Part shown: positions 26,631 to 40,800 of the stretch, in pieces
Numbering within the stretch: the first letter of the stretch is position 1
How the letters are laid out: each line of letters begins with the position of its first letter
Origin: Auanema rhodensis
Lineage: Eukaryota > Nematoda > Chromadorea > Rhabditida > Rhabditidae
NCBI GenBank assembly: GCA_964057225.1
Contig: OZ059898.1
Span: 20,375,267-20,439,266, forward strand
DNA length: 64,000 bases
Reading direction: 5' to 3'
The notes under the pieces: model-generated
Seen by the model: only the letters and a program-made list of their open reading frames with translations
Databases searched by the model: none
What the model was told of the DNA's origin: nothing
Made by a program: the position numbers and the translations under genes

Positions 26631-26926
26631 ATATCAATGAATATTTGTTTTTAGACTAATATGGACATGGGGAATCTAATTTTGAAAACCGCATCTATTT
26701 ATCTTTCACGCGAAGCGAGTTACATACCAAGTGCACATCACGTGTACATTTAATTAGCATAAATTAAAGTTCACGTAAATTTCAAAGTCATGGTTACCAT
26801 GCACCAATATCAATAAAATTTTATTTTTAGACTAATATGGACATGGGGATTCTAATTTTGAAAACCGCATCTCTTTATCTTTCACGTGAAGCGAGTTACA
26901 TACCTAGTGCACATCACGTGTACATT
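26575..26926. repeat. Domain A-type monomers embedded in domain B, one chimeric
   Basis: The first monomer (26,575-26,750) carries AATTTTC, AATGAATATTTG, CTATTTATC and CACGCG, the exact subtype of the 10.6-17.2 kb region. The next one (26,751-26,926) starts as a domain A unit with GCACC and AAAATTTTATTTTTAG, but ends as a domain B unit with GGATTC and CCTAG. The simplest reading is that a domain A segment was copied in and its right junction falls inside this monomer. Confidence 0.75.
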
Positions 26927-27544
26927 TAATTAGCATAAATTAAAGTTCACGTAAATTTCAAAGTCATGGTTACCATGAACCAATATCAATAAAAATTTGT
27001 TTTTAGACTAATTTGGACATGGGGAATCTAATTTTGAAAACCGCATCTCTTTATCTTTCAAGTGAAGCGAGTTACATACCAAGTGCACATCACGTGTACA
27101 TTTAATTAGCATAAATTAAAGTTCACGTAAATTTCAAAGTCATGGTTACCATGAACCAATATCAATAAAAATTTGTTTTTAAACTAATATGGACATGGGG
27201 AATCTAATTTTGAAAACCGCATCTCTTTATCTTTCACGTGAAGCGAGTTACATACCTAGTGCACATCACGTGTACATTTAATTAGCATAAGTTAAAGTTC
27301 ACGTAAATTTCAAAGTCATGGTTACCATGAACCAATATCAATAAAAATTTGTTTTTAGACTAATATGGACATGGGGAATCTAATTTTGAAAACCGCATCT
27401 CTTTATCTTTCACGTGAAGCGAGTTACATATAAAGTGCACATCACGTGTACATTTAATTAGCATAAATTAAAGTTCACGTAAATTTCAAAGTCATGGTTA
27501 CCATGAACCAATATCAATAAAAATTTGTTTTTAAACTAATATGG

Positions 27545-30500
27545 ACATGGGGATTCTAATTTTGAAAACCGCATCTCTTTATCTTTCACGTGAAGCGAGT
27601 TACATACCTAGTGCACATCACGTGTACATTTAATTAGCATAAATTAAAGTTCACGTAAATTTCAAAGTCATGGTTACCATGAACCAATATCAATAAAAAT
27701 TTGTTTTTAGACTAATTTGGACATGGGGATTCTAATTTTGAGAACCGCATCTCTTTATCTTTCACGTGAAGCGAGTTACATATAGAGTGCACATCACGTG
27801 TACATTTAATTAGCATAAATTAAAGTTCACGTAATTTTCAAAGTCATGGTTACCATGAACCAATATCAATGAATATTTGTTTTTAGACTAATTTGGACAT
27901 GGGGAATCTAATTTTGAAAACCGCATCTCTTTATCGTTCAAGTGAAGCGAGTTACATACCAAGTGCACATCACGTGTACATTTAATTAGCATAAATTAAA
28001 GTTCACGTAAATTTCAAAGTCATGGTTACCATGAACCAATATCAATAAAAATTTGTTTTTAAACTAATATGGACATGGGGAATCTAATTTTGAAAACCGC
28101 ATCTCTTTATCTTTCACGTGAAGCGAGTTACATACCTAGTGCACATCACGTGTACATTTAATTAGCATAAGTTAAAGTTCACGTAAATTTCAAAGTCATG
28201 GTTACCATGAACCAATATCAATAAAAATTTGTTTTTAGACTAATATGGACATGGGGAATCTAATTTTGAAAACCGCATCTCTTTATCTTTCACGTGAAGC
28301 GAGTTACATATAAAGTGCACATCACGTGTACATTTAATTAGCATAAATTAAAGTTCACGTAAATTTCAAAGTCATGGTTACCATGAACCAATATCAATAA
28401 AAATTTGTTTTTAAACTAATATGGACATGGGGATTCTAATTTTGAAAACCGCATCTCTTTATCTTTCACGTGAAGCGAGTTACATACCTAGTGCACATCA
28501 CGTGTACATTTAATTAGCATAAATTAAAGTTCACGTAAATTTCAAAGTCATGGTTACCATGAACCAATATCAATAAAAATTTGTTTTTAGACTAATTTGG
28601 ACATGGGGATTCTAATTTTGAGAACCGCATCTCTTTATCTTTCACGTGAAGCGAGTTACATATAAAGTGCACATCACGTGTACATTTAATTAGCATAAAT
28701 TAAAGTTCACGTAAATTTCAAAGTCATGGTTACCATGAACCAATATCAATAAAAACTTGTTTTTAGACTAATATGGACATGGGGAATCTAATTTTGAAAA
28801 CCGCATCTCTTTATCTTTCAAGTGAAGCGAGTTACATACCAAGTGCACATCACGTGTACATTTAATTAGCATAAATTAAAGTTCACGTAAATTTCAAAGT
28901 CATGGTTACCATGAACCAATATCAATAAAAATTTGTTTTTAGACTAATATGGACATGGGGAATCTACTTTTGAAAACCGCATCTCTTTATCTTTCACGTG
29001 AAGCGAGTTACATACCAAGTGCACATCACGTGTACATTTAATTAGCATAAATTAAAGTTCACGTAAATTTCAAAGTCATGGTTACCATGAACCAATATCA
29101 ATAAAAATTTGTTTGCAAACTAATATGGACATGGGGATTCTAATTTTGAAAACCGCATCTCTTTATCTTTCACGTGAAGCGAGTTACATACCTAGTGCAC
29201 ATCACGTGTACATTTAATTAGCATAAATTAAAGTTCACGTAAATTTCAAAGTCATGGTTACCATGAACCAATATCAATAAAAATTTGTTTTTAGACTAAT
29301 TTGGACATGGGGATTCTAATTTTGAAAACCGCATCTCTTTATCTTTCACGTGAAGCGAGTTACATACCTAGTGCACATCACGTGTACATTTAATTAGCAT
29401 AAATTAAAGTTCACGTAAATTTCAAAGTCATGGTTACCATGAACCAATATCAATAAAAATTTGTTTTTAGACTAATTTGGACATGGGGATTCTAATTTTG
29501 AGAACCGCATCTCTTTATCTTTCACGTGAAGCGAGTTACATATAGAGTGCACATCACGTGTACATTTAATTAGCATAAATTAAAGTTCACGTAATTTTCA
29601 AAGTCATGGTTACCATGAACCAATATCAATGAATATTTGTTTTTAGACTAATTTGGACATGGGGAATCTAATTTTGAAAACCGCATCTCTTTATCGTTCA
29701 AGTGAAGCGAGTTACATACCAAGTGCACATCACGTGTACATTTAATTAGCATAAATTAAAGTTCACGTAAATTTCAAAGTCATGGTTACCATGAACCAAT
29801 ATCAATAAAAATTTGTTTTTAAACTAATATGGACATGGGGAATCTAATTTTGAAAACCGCATCTCTTTATCTTTCACGTGAAGCGAGTTACATACCTAGT
29901 GCACATCACGTGTACATTTAATTAGCATAAGTTAAAGTTCACGTAAATTTCAAAGTCATGGTTACCATGAACCAATATCAATAAAAATTTGTTTTTAGAC
30001 TAATATGGACATGGGGAATCTAATTTTGAAAACCGCATCTCTTTATCTTTCACGTGAAGCGAGTTACATATAAAGTGCACATCACGTGTACATTTAATTA
30101 GCATAAATTAAAGTTCACGTAAATTTCAAAGTCATGGTTACCATGAACCAATATCAATAAAAATTTGTTTTTAAACTAATATGGACATGGGGATTCTAAT
30201 TTTGAAAACCGCATCTCTTTATCTTTCACGTGAAGCGAGTTACATACCTAGTGCACATCACGTGTACATTTAATTAGCATAAATTAAAGTTCACGTAAAT
30301 TTCAAAGTCATGGTTACCATGAACCAATATCAATAAAAATTTGTTTTTAGACTAATTTGGACATGGGGATTCTAATTTTGAGAACCGCATCTCTTTATCT
30401 TTCACGTGAAGCGAGTTACATATAAAGTGCACATCACGTGTACATTTAATTAGCATAAATTAAAGTTCACGTAAATTTCAAAGTCATGGTTACCATGAAC

Positions 30501-30874
30501 CAATATCAATAAAAACTTGTTTTTAGACTAATATGGACATGGGGAATCTAATTTTGAAAACCGCATCTCTTTATCTTTCAAGTGAAGCGAGTTACATACC
30601 AAGTGCACATCACGTGTACATTTAATTAGCATAAATTAAAGTTCACGTAAATTTCAAAGTCATGGTTACCATGAACCAATATCAATAAAAATTTGTTTTT
30701 AGACTAATATGGACATGGGGAATCTACTTTTGAAAACCGCATCTCTTTATCTTTCACGTGAAGCGAGTTACATACCAAGTGCACATCACGTGTACATTTA
30801 ATTAGCATAAATTAAAGTTCACGTAAATTTCAAAGTCATGGTTACCATGAACCAATATCAATAAAAATTTGTTT
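27545..30874. repeat. Ten-monomer spaced duplication (1,760 bp offset)
   Basis: About 1.57 kb (27,545 to 29,115) matches 29,305 to 30,874 at an offset of 1,760 bp. Shared markers are TATAGAG (27,781 and 29,541), AATGAATATTTG joined to TTGG, TATCGTTCAAG, AAAACTTG and CTACTTTTG. It lies partly inside the first copy of the 37-monomer duplication, and the same pattern recurs in its second copy, so the ten-monomer event came first. Confidence 0.82.
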
Positions 30875-33800
30875 TTAAACTAATATGGACATGGGGAATC
30901 TAATTTTGAAAACCGCATCTCTTTATCTTTCAAGTGAAGCGAGTTACATACCAAGTGCACATCACGTGTACATTTAATTAGCATAAATTAAAGTTCACGT
31001 AAATTTCAAAGTCATGGTTACCATGAACCAATATCAATAAAAATTTGTTTGCAAACTAATATGGACATGGGGATTCTAATTTTGAAAACCGCATCTCTTT
31101 ATCTTTCACGTGAAGCGAGTTACATACCTAGTGCACATCACGTGTACATTTAATTAGCATAAATTAAAGTTCACGTAAATTTCAAAGTCATGGTTACCAT
31201 GAACCAATATCAATAAAAATTTGTTTTTAGACTAATTTGGACATGGGGATTCTAATTTTGAGAACCGCATCTCTTTATCTTTCACGTGAAGCGAGTTACA
31301 TATAAAGTGCACATCACGTGTACATTTAATTAGCATAAATTAAAGTTCACGTAAATTTCAAAGTCATGGTTACCATGAACCAATATCAATAAAAATTTGT
31401 TTTTAGACTAATATGGACATGGGGAATCTACTTTTGAAAACCGCATCTCTTTATCTTTCACGTGAAGCGAGTTACATACCAAGTGCACATCACGTGTACA
31501 TTTAATTAGCATAAATTAAAGTTCACGTAAATTTCAAAGTCATGGTTACCATGAACCAATATCAATAAAAATTTGTTTTTAAACTAATATGGACATGGGG
31601 AATCTAATTTTGAAAACCGCATCTCTTTATCTTTCAAGTGAAGCAAGTTACATACCAAGTGCACATCACGTGTACATTTAATTAGCATAAATTAAAGTTC
31701 ACGTAAATTTCAAAGTCATGGTTACCATGAACCAATATCAATAAAAATTTGTTTGCAAACTAATATGGACATGGGGATTCTAATTTTGAAAACCGCATCT
31801 CTTTATCTTTCACGTGAAGCGAGTTACATACCTAGTGCACATCACGTGTACATTTAATTAGCATAAATTAAAGTTCACGTAAATTTCAAAGTCATGGTTA
31901 CCATGAACCAATATCAATAAAAATTTGTTTTTAGACTAATTTGGACATGGGGATTCTAATTTTGAAAACCGCATCTCTTTATCTTTCACGTGAAGCGAGT
32001 TACATACCTAGTGCACATCACGTGTACATTTAATTAGCATAAATTAAAGTTCACGTAAATTTCAAAGTCATGGTTACCATGAACCAATATCAATAAAAAT
32101 TTGTTTTTAGACTAATTTGGACATGGGGATTCTAATTTTGAAAACCGCATCTCTTTATCTTTCACGTGAAGCGAGTTACATACCTAGTGCACATCACGTG
32201 TACATTTAATTAGCATAAATTAAAGTTCACGTAAATTTCAAAGTCATGGTTACCATGAACCAATATCAATAAAAATTTGTTTTTAAACTAATATGGACAT
32301 GGGGAATCTAATTTTGAAAACCGCATCTCTTTATCTTTCACGTGAAGCGAGTTACATACCTAGTGCACATCACGTGTACATTTAATTAGCATAAATTAAA
32401 GTTCACGTAAATTTCAAAGTCATGGTTACCATGAACCAATATCAATAAAAATTTGTTTTTAGACTAATTTGGACATGGGGATTCTAATTTTGAAAACCGC
32501 ATCTCTTTATCTTTCACGTGAAGCGAGTTACATACCTAGTGCACATCACGTGTACATTTAATTAGCATAAATTAAAGTTCACGCAAATTTCAAAGTCATG
32601 GTTACCATGAACCAATATCAATAAAAATTTGTTTTTAGACTAATTTGGACATGGGGATTCTAATTTTGAAAACCGCATCTCTTTATCTTTCACGTGAAGC
32701 GAGTTACATACCTAGTGCACATCACGTGTACATTTAATTAGCATAAATTAAAGTTCACGTAAATTTCAAAGTCATGGTTACCATGCACCAATATCAATAA
32801 AAGTTTGTTTTTAGACTAATATGGACATGGGGAATCTAATTTTGAGAACCGCATCTCTTTATCTTTCACGTGAAGCGAGTTACATATAAAGTGCACATCA
32901 CGTGTACATTTAATTAGCATAAATTAAAGTTCACGTAAATTTCAAAGTCATGGTTACCATGAACCAATATCAATAAAAATTTGTTTTTAGACTAATATGG
33001 ACATGGGGAATCTAATTTTGAAAACCGCATCTCTTTATCTTTCACGTGAAGCGAGTTACATATAAAGTGCACATCACGTGTACATTTAATTAGCATAAAT
33101 TAAAGTTCACGTAAATTTCAAAGTCATGGTTACCATGAACCAATATCAATAAAAATTTGTTTTTAAACTAATATGGACATGGGGATTCTAATTTTGAAAA
33201 CCGCATCTCTTTATCTTTCACGTGAAGCGAGTTACATACCTAGTGCACATCACGTGTACATTTAATTAGCATAAATTAAAGTTCACGTAAATTTCAAAGT
33301 CATGGTTACCATGAACCAATATCAATAAAAATTTGTTTTTAGACTAATTTGGACATGGGGATTCTAATTTTGAGAACCGCATCTCTTTATCTTTCACGTG
33401 AAGCGAGTTACATACCAAGTGCACATCACGTGTACATTTAATTAGCATAAATTAAAGTTCACGTAAATTTCAAAGTCATGGTTACCATGAACCAATATCA
33501 ATAAAAATTTGTTTTTAAACTAATATGGACATGGGGAATCTAATTTTGAAAACCGCATCTCTTTATCTTTCAAGTGAAGCGAGTTACATACCAAGTGCAC
33601 ATCACGTGTACATTTAATTAGCATAAATTAAAGTTCACGTAAATTTCAAAGTCATTGTTACCATGAACCAATATCAATAAAAATTTGTTTTCAAACTAAT
33701 ATGGACATAGGGATTCTAATTTTGAAAACCGCATCTCTTTATCTTTCACGTGAAGCGAGTTACATACCTAGTGCACATCACGTGTACATTTAATTAGCAT

Positions 33801-34897
33801 AAATTAAAGTTCACGTAAATTTCAAAGTCATGGTTACCATGAACCAATATCAATAAAAATTTGTTTTTAGACTAATTTGGACATGGGGATTCTAATTTTG
33901 AAAACCGCATCTTTTTATCTTTCACGTGAAGCGAGTTACATACCTAGTGCACATCACGTGTACATTTAATTAGCATAAATTAAAGTTCACGTAAATTTCA
34001 AAGTCATGGTTACCATGAACCAATATCAATAAAAATTTGTTTTTAAACTAATATGGACATGGGGAATCTAATTTTGAAAACCGCATCTCTTTATCTTTCA
34101 AGTGAAGCGAGTTACATACCAAGTGCACATCACGTGTACATTTAATTAGCATAAATTAAAGTTCACGTAAGTTTCAAAGTCATGGTTACCATGAACCAAT
34201 ATCAATAAAAATTTGTTTTCAAACTAATATGGACATGGGGATTCTAATTTTGAAAACCGCATCTCTTTATCTTTCACGTGAAGCGAGTTACATACCTAGT
34301 GCACATCACGTGTACATTTAATTAGCATAAATTAAAGTTCACGTAAATTTCAAAGTCATGGTTACCATGAACCAATATCAATAAAAATTTGTTTTTAGAC
34401 TAATTTGGACATGGAGAATCTAATTTTGAAAACCGCATCTCTTTATCTTTCAAGTGATGCGAGTTACATACCAAGTGCACATCACGTGTACATTTAATTA
34501 GCATAAATTAAAGTTCACGTAAATTTCAAAGTCATGGTTACCATGAACCAATATCAATAAAAATTTGTTTTTAGACTAATTTGGACATGGGAATTCTAAT
34601 TTTGAAAACCGCATCTCTTTATCTTTCACGTGAAGCGAGTTACATACCAAGTGCACATCACGTGTACATTTAATTAGCATAAATTAAAGTTCACGTAAAT
34701 TTCAAAGTCATGGTTACCATGAACCAATATCAATAAAAATTTGTTTTTAGACTAATTTGGACATGGGAATTCTAATTTTGAAAACCGCATCTCTTTATCT
34801 TTCACGTGAAGCGAGTTACATATAAAGTGCACATCACGTGTACATTTAATTAGCATAAATTAAAGTTCACGTAAATTTCAAAGTCATGGTTACCATG
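28259..34897. repeat. 37-monomer (6,512 bp) tandem duplication, copy 1
   Basis: Every subtype marker in 28,259-34,897 recurs in the same order 6,512 bp later (34,771-41,409), including rare ones: TTTGCAAAC (three sites), ACGCAAA, CATTGTTACC, CATAGGG, CTTTTTATC, CAAGTGATGC and GGGAATTC. The left limit is ATGGGGAATC against ATGGGAATTC, the right limit is GAACC against GCACC. Only one difference was noticed, GCAAG at about 31,645 against GCGAG in copy 2. The copies abut with a 127 bp shared overlap. Confidence 0.9.
30601..31965. repeat. Four-monomer tandem duplication nested in the 37-monomer block
   Basis: The segment 30,601-31,261 matches 31,305-31,965 at an offset of 704 bp, marked by CTACTTTTG (30,721 and 31,425) and TTTGCAAAC (31,047 and 31,751). 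The same nested duplication is present in the second 37-monomer copy (37,559 and 38,263 for TTTGCAAAC). The four-monomer event therefore predates the 37-monomer event. Confidence 0.83.
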
Positions 34898-37800
34898 AAC
34901 CAATATCAATAAAAATTTGTTTTTAAACTAATATGGACATGGGGATTCTAATTTTGAAAACCGCATCTCTTTATCTTTCACGTGAAGCGAGTTACATACC
35001 TAGTGCACATCACGTGTACATTTAATTAGCATAAATTAAAGTTCACGTAAATTTCAAAGTCATGGTTACCATGAACCAATATCAATAAAAATTTGTTTTT
35101 AGACTAATTTGGACATGGGGATTCTAATTTTGAGAACCGCATCTCTTTATCTTTCACGTGAAGCGAGTTACATATAAAGTGCACATCACGTGTACATTTA
35201 ATTAGCATAAATTAAAGTTCACGTAAATTTCAAAGTCATGGTTACCATGAACCAATATCAATAAAAACTTGTTTTTAGACTAATATGGACATGGGGAATC
35301 TAATTTTGAAAACCGCATCTCTTTATCTTTCAAGTGAAGCGAGTTACATACCAAGTGCACATCACGTGTACATTTAATTAGCATAAATTAAAGTTCACGT
35401 AAATTTCAAAGTCATGGTTACCATGAACCAATATCAATAAAAATTTGTTTTTAGACTAATATGGACATGGGGAATCTACTTTTGAAAACCGCATCTCTTT
35501 ATCTTTCACGTGAAGCGAGTTACATACCAAGTGCACATCACGTGTACATTTAATTAGCATAAATTAAAGTTCACGTAAATTTCAAAGTCATGGTTACCAT
35601 GAACCAATATCAATAAAAATTTGTTTGCAAACTAATATGGACATGGGGATTCTAATTTTGAAAACCGCATCTCTTTATCTTTCACGTGAAGCGAGTTACA
35701 TACCTAGTGCACATCACGTGTACATTTAATTAGCATAAATTAAAGTTCACGTAAATTTCAAAGTCATGGTTACCATGAACCAATATCAATAAAAATTTGT
35801 TTTTAGACTAATTTGGACATGGGGATTCTAATTTTGAAAACCGCATCTCTTTATCTTTCACGTGAAGCGAGTTACATACCTAGTGCACATCACGTGTACA
35901 TTTAATTAGCATAAATTAAAGTTCACGTAAATTTCAAAGTCATGGTTACCATGAACCAATATCAATAAAAATTTGTTTTTAGACTAATTTGGACATGGGG
36001 ATTCTAATTTTGAGAACCGCATCTCTTTATCTTTCACGTGAAGCGAGTTACATATAGAGTGCACATCACGTGTACATTTAATTAGCATAAATTAAAGTTC
36101 ACGTAATTTTCAAAGTCATGGTTACCATGAACCAATATCAATGAATATTTGTTTTTAGACTAATTTGGACATGGGGAATCTAATTTTGAAAACCGCATCT
36201 CTTTATCGTTCAAGTGAAGCGAGTTACATACCAAGTGCACATCACGTGTACATTTAATTAGCATAAATTAAAGTTCACGTAAATTTCAAAGTCATGGTTA
36301 CCATGAACCAATATCAATAAAAATTTGTTTTTAAACTAATATGGACATGGGGAATCTAATTTTGAAAACCGCATCTCTTTATCTTTCACGTGAAGCGAGT
36401 TACATACCTAGTGCACATCACGTGTACATTTAATTAGCATAAGTTAAAGTTCACGTAAATTTCAAAGTCATGGTTACCATGAACCAATATCAATAAAAAT
36501 TTGTTTTTAGACTAATATGGACATGGGGAATCTAATTTTGAAAACCGCATCTCTTTATCTTTCACGTGAAGCGAGTTACATATAAAGTGCACATCACGTG
36601 TACATTTAATTAGCATAAATTAAAGTTCACGTAAATTTCAAAGTCATGGTTACCATGAACCAATATCAATAAAAATTTGTTTTTAAACTAATATGGACAT
36701 GGGGATTCTAATTTTGAAAACCGCATCTCTTTATCTTTCACGTGAAGCGAGTTACATACCTAGTGCACATCACGTGTACATTTAATTAGCATAAATTAAA
36801 GTTCACGTAAATTTCAAAGTCATGGTTACCATGAACCAATATCAATAAAAATTTGTTTTTAGACTAATTTGGACATGGGGATTCTAATTTTGAGAACCGC
36901 ATCTCTTTATCTTTCACGTGAAGCGAGTTACATATAAAGTGCACATCACGTGTACATTTAATTAGCATAAATTAAAGTTCACGTAAATTTCAAAGTCATG
37001 GTTACCATGAACCAATATCAATAAAAACTTGTTTTTAGACTAATATGGACATGGGGAATCTAATTTTGAAAACCGCATCTCTTTATCTTTCAAGTGAAGC
37101 GAGTTACATACCAAGTGCACATCACGTGTACATTTAATTAGCATAAATTAAAGTTCACGTAAATTTCAAAGTCATGGTTACCATGAACCAATATCAATAA
37201 AAATTTGTTTTTAGACTAATATGGACATGGGGAATCTACTTTTGAAAACCGCATCTCTTTATCTTTCACGTGAAGCGAGTTACATACCAAGTGCACATCA
37301 CGTGTACATTTAATTAGCATAAATTAAAGTTCACGTAAATTTCAAAGTCATGGTTACCATGAACCAATATCAATAAAAATTTGTTTTTAAACTAATATGG
37401 ACATGGGGAATCTAATTTTGAAAACCGCATCTCTTTATCTTTCAAGTGAAGCGAGTTACATACCAAGTGCACATCACGTGTACATTTAATTAGCATAAAT
37501 TAAAGTTCACGTAAATTTCAAAGTCATGGTTACCATGAACCAATATCAATAAAAATTTGTTTGCAAACTAATATGGACATGGGGATTCTAATTTTGAAAA
37601 CCGCATCTCTTTATCTTTCACGTGAAGCGAGTTACATACCTAGTGCACATCACGTGTACATTTAATTAGCATAAATTAAAGTTCACGTAAATTTCAAAGT
37701 CATGGTTACCATGAACCAATATCAATAAAAATTTGTTTTTAGACTAATTTGGACATGGGGATTCTAATTTTGAGAACCGCATCTCTTTATCTTTCACGTG

Positions 37801-40800
37801 AAGCGAGTTACATATAAAGTGCACATCACGTGTACATTTAATTAGCATAAATTAAAGTTCACGTAAATTTCAAAGTCATGGTTACCATGAACCAATATCA
37901 ATAAAAATTTGTTTTTAGACTAATATGGACATGGGGAATCTACTTTTGAAAACCGCATCTCTTTATCTTTCACGTGAAGCGAGTTACATACCAAGTGCAC
38001 ATCACGTGTACATTTAATTAGCATAAATTAAAGTTCACGTAAATTTCAAAGTCATGGTTACCATGAACCAATATCAATAAAAATTTGTTTTTAAACTAAT
38101 ATGGACATGGGGAATCTAATTTTGAAAACCGCATCTCTTTATCTTTCAAGTGAAGCGAGTTACATACCAAGTGCACATCACGTGTACATTTAATTAGCAT
38201 AAATTAAAGTTCACGTAAATTTCAAAGTCATGGTTACCATGAACCAATATCAATAAAAATTTGTTTGCAAACTAATATGGACATGGGGATTCTAATTTTG
38301 AAAACCGCATCTCTTTATCTTTCACGTGAAGCGAGTTACATACCTAGTGCACATCACGTGTACATTTAATTAGCATAAATTAAAGTTCACGTAAATTTCA
38401 AAGTCATGGTTACCATGAACCAATATCAATAAAAATTTGTTTTTAGACTAATTTGGACATGGGGATTCTAATTTTGAAAACCGCATCTCTTTATCTTTCA
38501 CGTGAAGCGAGTTACATACCTAGTGCACATCACGTGTACATTTAATTAGCATAAATTAAAGTTCACGTAAATTTCAAAGTCATGGTTACCATGAACCAAT
38601 ATCAATAAAAATTTGTTTTTAGACTAATTTGGACATGGGGATTCTAATTTTGAAAACCGCATCTCTTTATCTTTCACGTGAAGCGAGTTACATACCTAGT
38701 GCACATCACGTGTACATTTAATTAGCATAAATTAAAGTTCACGTAAATTTCAAAGTCATGGTTACCATGAACCAATATCAATAAAAATTTGTTTTTAAAC
38801 TAATATGGACATGGGGAATCTAATTTTGAAAACCGCATCTCTTTATCTTTCACGTGAAGCGAGTTACATACCTAGTGCACATCACGTGTACATTTAATTA
38901 GCATAAATTAAAGTTCACGTAAATTTCAAAGTCATGGTTACCATGAACCAATATCAATAAAAATTTGTTTTTAGACTAATTTGGACATGGGGATTCTAAT
39001 TTTGAAAACCGCATCTCTTTATCTTTCACGTGAAGCGAGTTACATACCTAGTGCACATCACGTGTACATTTAATTAGCATAAATTAAAGTTCACGCAAAT
39101 TTCAAAGTCATGGTTACCATGAACCAATATCAATAAAAATTTGTTTTTAGACTAATTTGGACATGGGGATTCTAATTTTGAAAACCGCATCTCTTTATCT
39201 TTCACGTGAAGCGAGTTACATACCTAGTGCACATCACGTGTACATTTAATTAGCATAAATTAAAGTTCACGTAAATTTCAAAGTCATGGTTACCATGCAC
39301 CAATATCAATAAAAGTTTGTTTTTAGACTAATATGGACATGGGGAATCTAATTTTGAGAACCGCATCTCTTTATCTTTCACGTGAAGCGAGTTACATATA
39401 AAGTGCACATCACGTGTACATTTAATTAGCATAAATTAAAGTTCACGTAAATTTCAAAGTCATGGTTACCATGAACCAATATCAATAAAAATTTGTTTTT
39501 AGACTAATATGGACATGGGGAATCTAATTTTGAAAACCGCATCTCTTTATCTTTCACGTGAAGCGAGTTACATATAAAGTGCACATCACGTGTACATTTA
39601 ATTAGCATAAATTAAAGTTCACGTAAATTTCAAAGTCATGGTTACCATGAACCAATATCAATAAAAATTTGTTTTTAAACTAATATGGACATGGGGATTC
39701 TAATTTTGAAAACCGCATCTCTTTATCTTTCACGTGAAGCGAGTTACATACCTAGTGCACATCACGTGTACATTTAATTAGCATAAATTAAAGTTCACGT
39801 AAATTTCAAAGTCATGGTTACCATGAACCAATATCAATAAAAATTTGTTTTTAGACTAATTTGGACATGGGGATTCTAATTTTGAGAACCGCATCTCTTT
39901 ATCTTTCACGTGAAGCGAGTTACATACCAAGTGCACATCACGTGTACATTTAATTAGCATAAATTAAAGTTCACGTAAATTTCAAAGTCATGGTTACCAT
40001 GAACCAATATCAATAAAAATTTGTTTTTAAACTAATATGGACATGGGGAATCTAATTTTGAAAACCGCATCTCTTTATCTTTCAAGTGAAGCGAGTTACA
40101 TACCAAGTGCACATCACGTGTACATTTAATTAGCATAAATTAAAGTTCACGTAAATTTCAAAGTCATTGTTACCATGAACCAATATCAATAAAAATTTGT
40201 TTTCAAACTAATATGGACATAGGGATTCTAATTTTGAAAACCGCATCTCTTTATCTTTCACGTGAAGCGAGTTACATACCTAGTGCACATCACGTGTACA
40301 TTTAATTAGCATAAATTAAAGTTCACGTAAATTTCAAAGTCATGGTTACCATGAACCAATATCAATAAAAATTTGTTTTTAGACTAATTTGGACATGGGG
40401 ATTCTAATTTTGAAAACCGCATCTTTTTATCTTTCACGTGAAGCGAGTTACATACCTAGTGCACATCACGTGTACATTTAATTAGCATAAATTAAAGTTC
40501 ACGTAAATTTCAAAGTCATGGTTACCATGAACCAATATCAATAAAAATTTGTTTTTAAACTAATATGGACATGGGGAATCTAATTTTGAAAACCGCATCT
40601 CTTTATCTTTCAAGTGAAGCGAGTTACATACCAAGTGCACATCACGTGTACATTTAATTAGCATAAATTAAAGTTCACGTAAGTTTCAAAGTCATGGTTA
40701 CCATGAACCAATATCAATAAAAATTTGTTTTCAAACTAATATGGACATGGGGATTCTAATTTTGAAAACCGCATCTCTTTATCTTTCACGTGAAGCGAGT

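Noticed and set aside
29111-29120. GTTTGCAAAC as an inserted regulatory palindrome
   Set aside because: It is a perfect 10 bp palindrome, but it arises from two substitutions in the TTTTAAAC core and its six copies are explained by the 4-, 11- and 37-monomer duplications.
34763-34775. GAATTC (EcoRI) sites as a functional motif
   Set aside because: They come from one substitution in GGGGATTC units and follow the l-type monomers by descent. They are useful as a restriction marker only.
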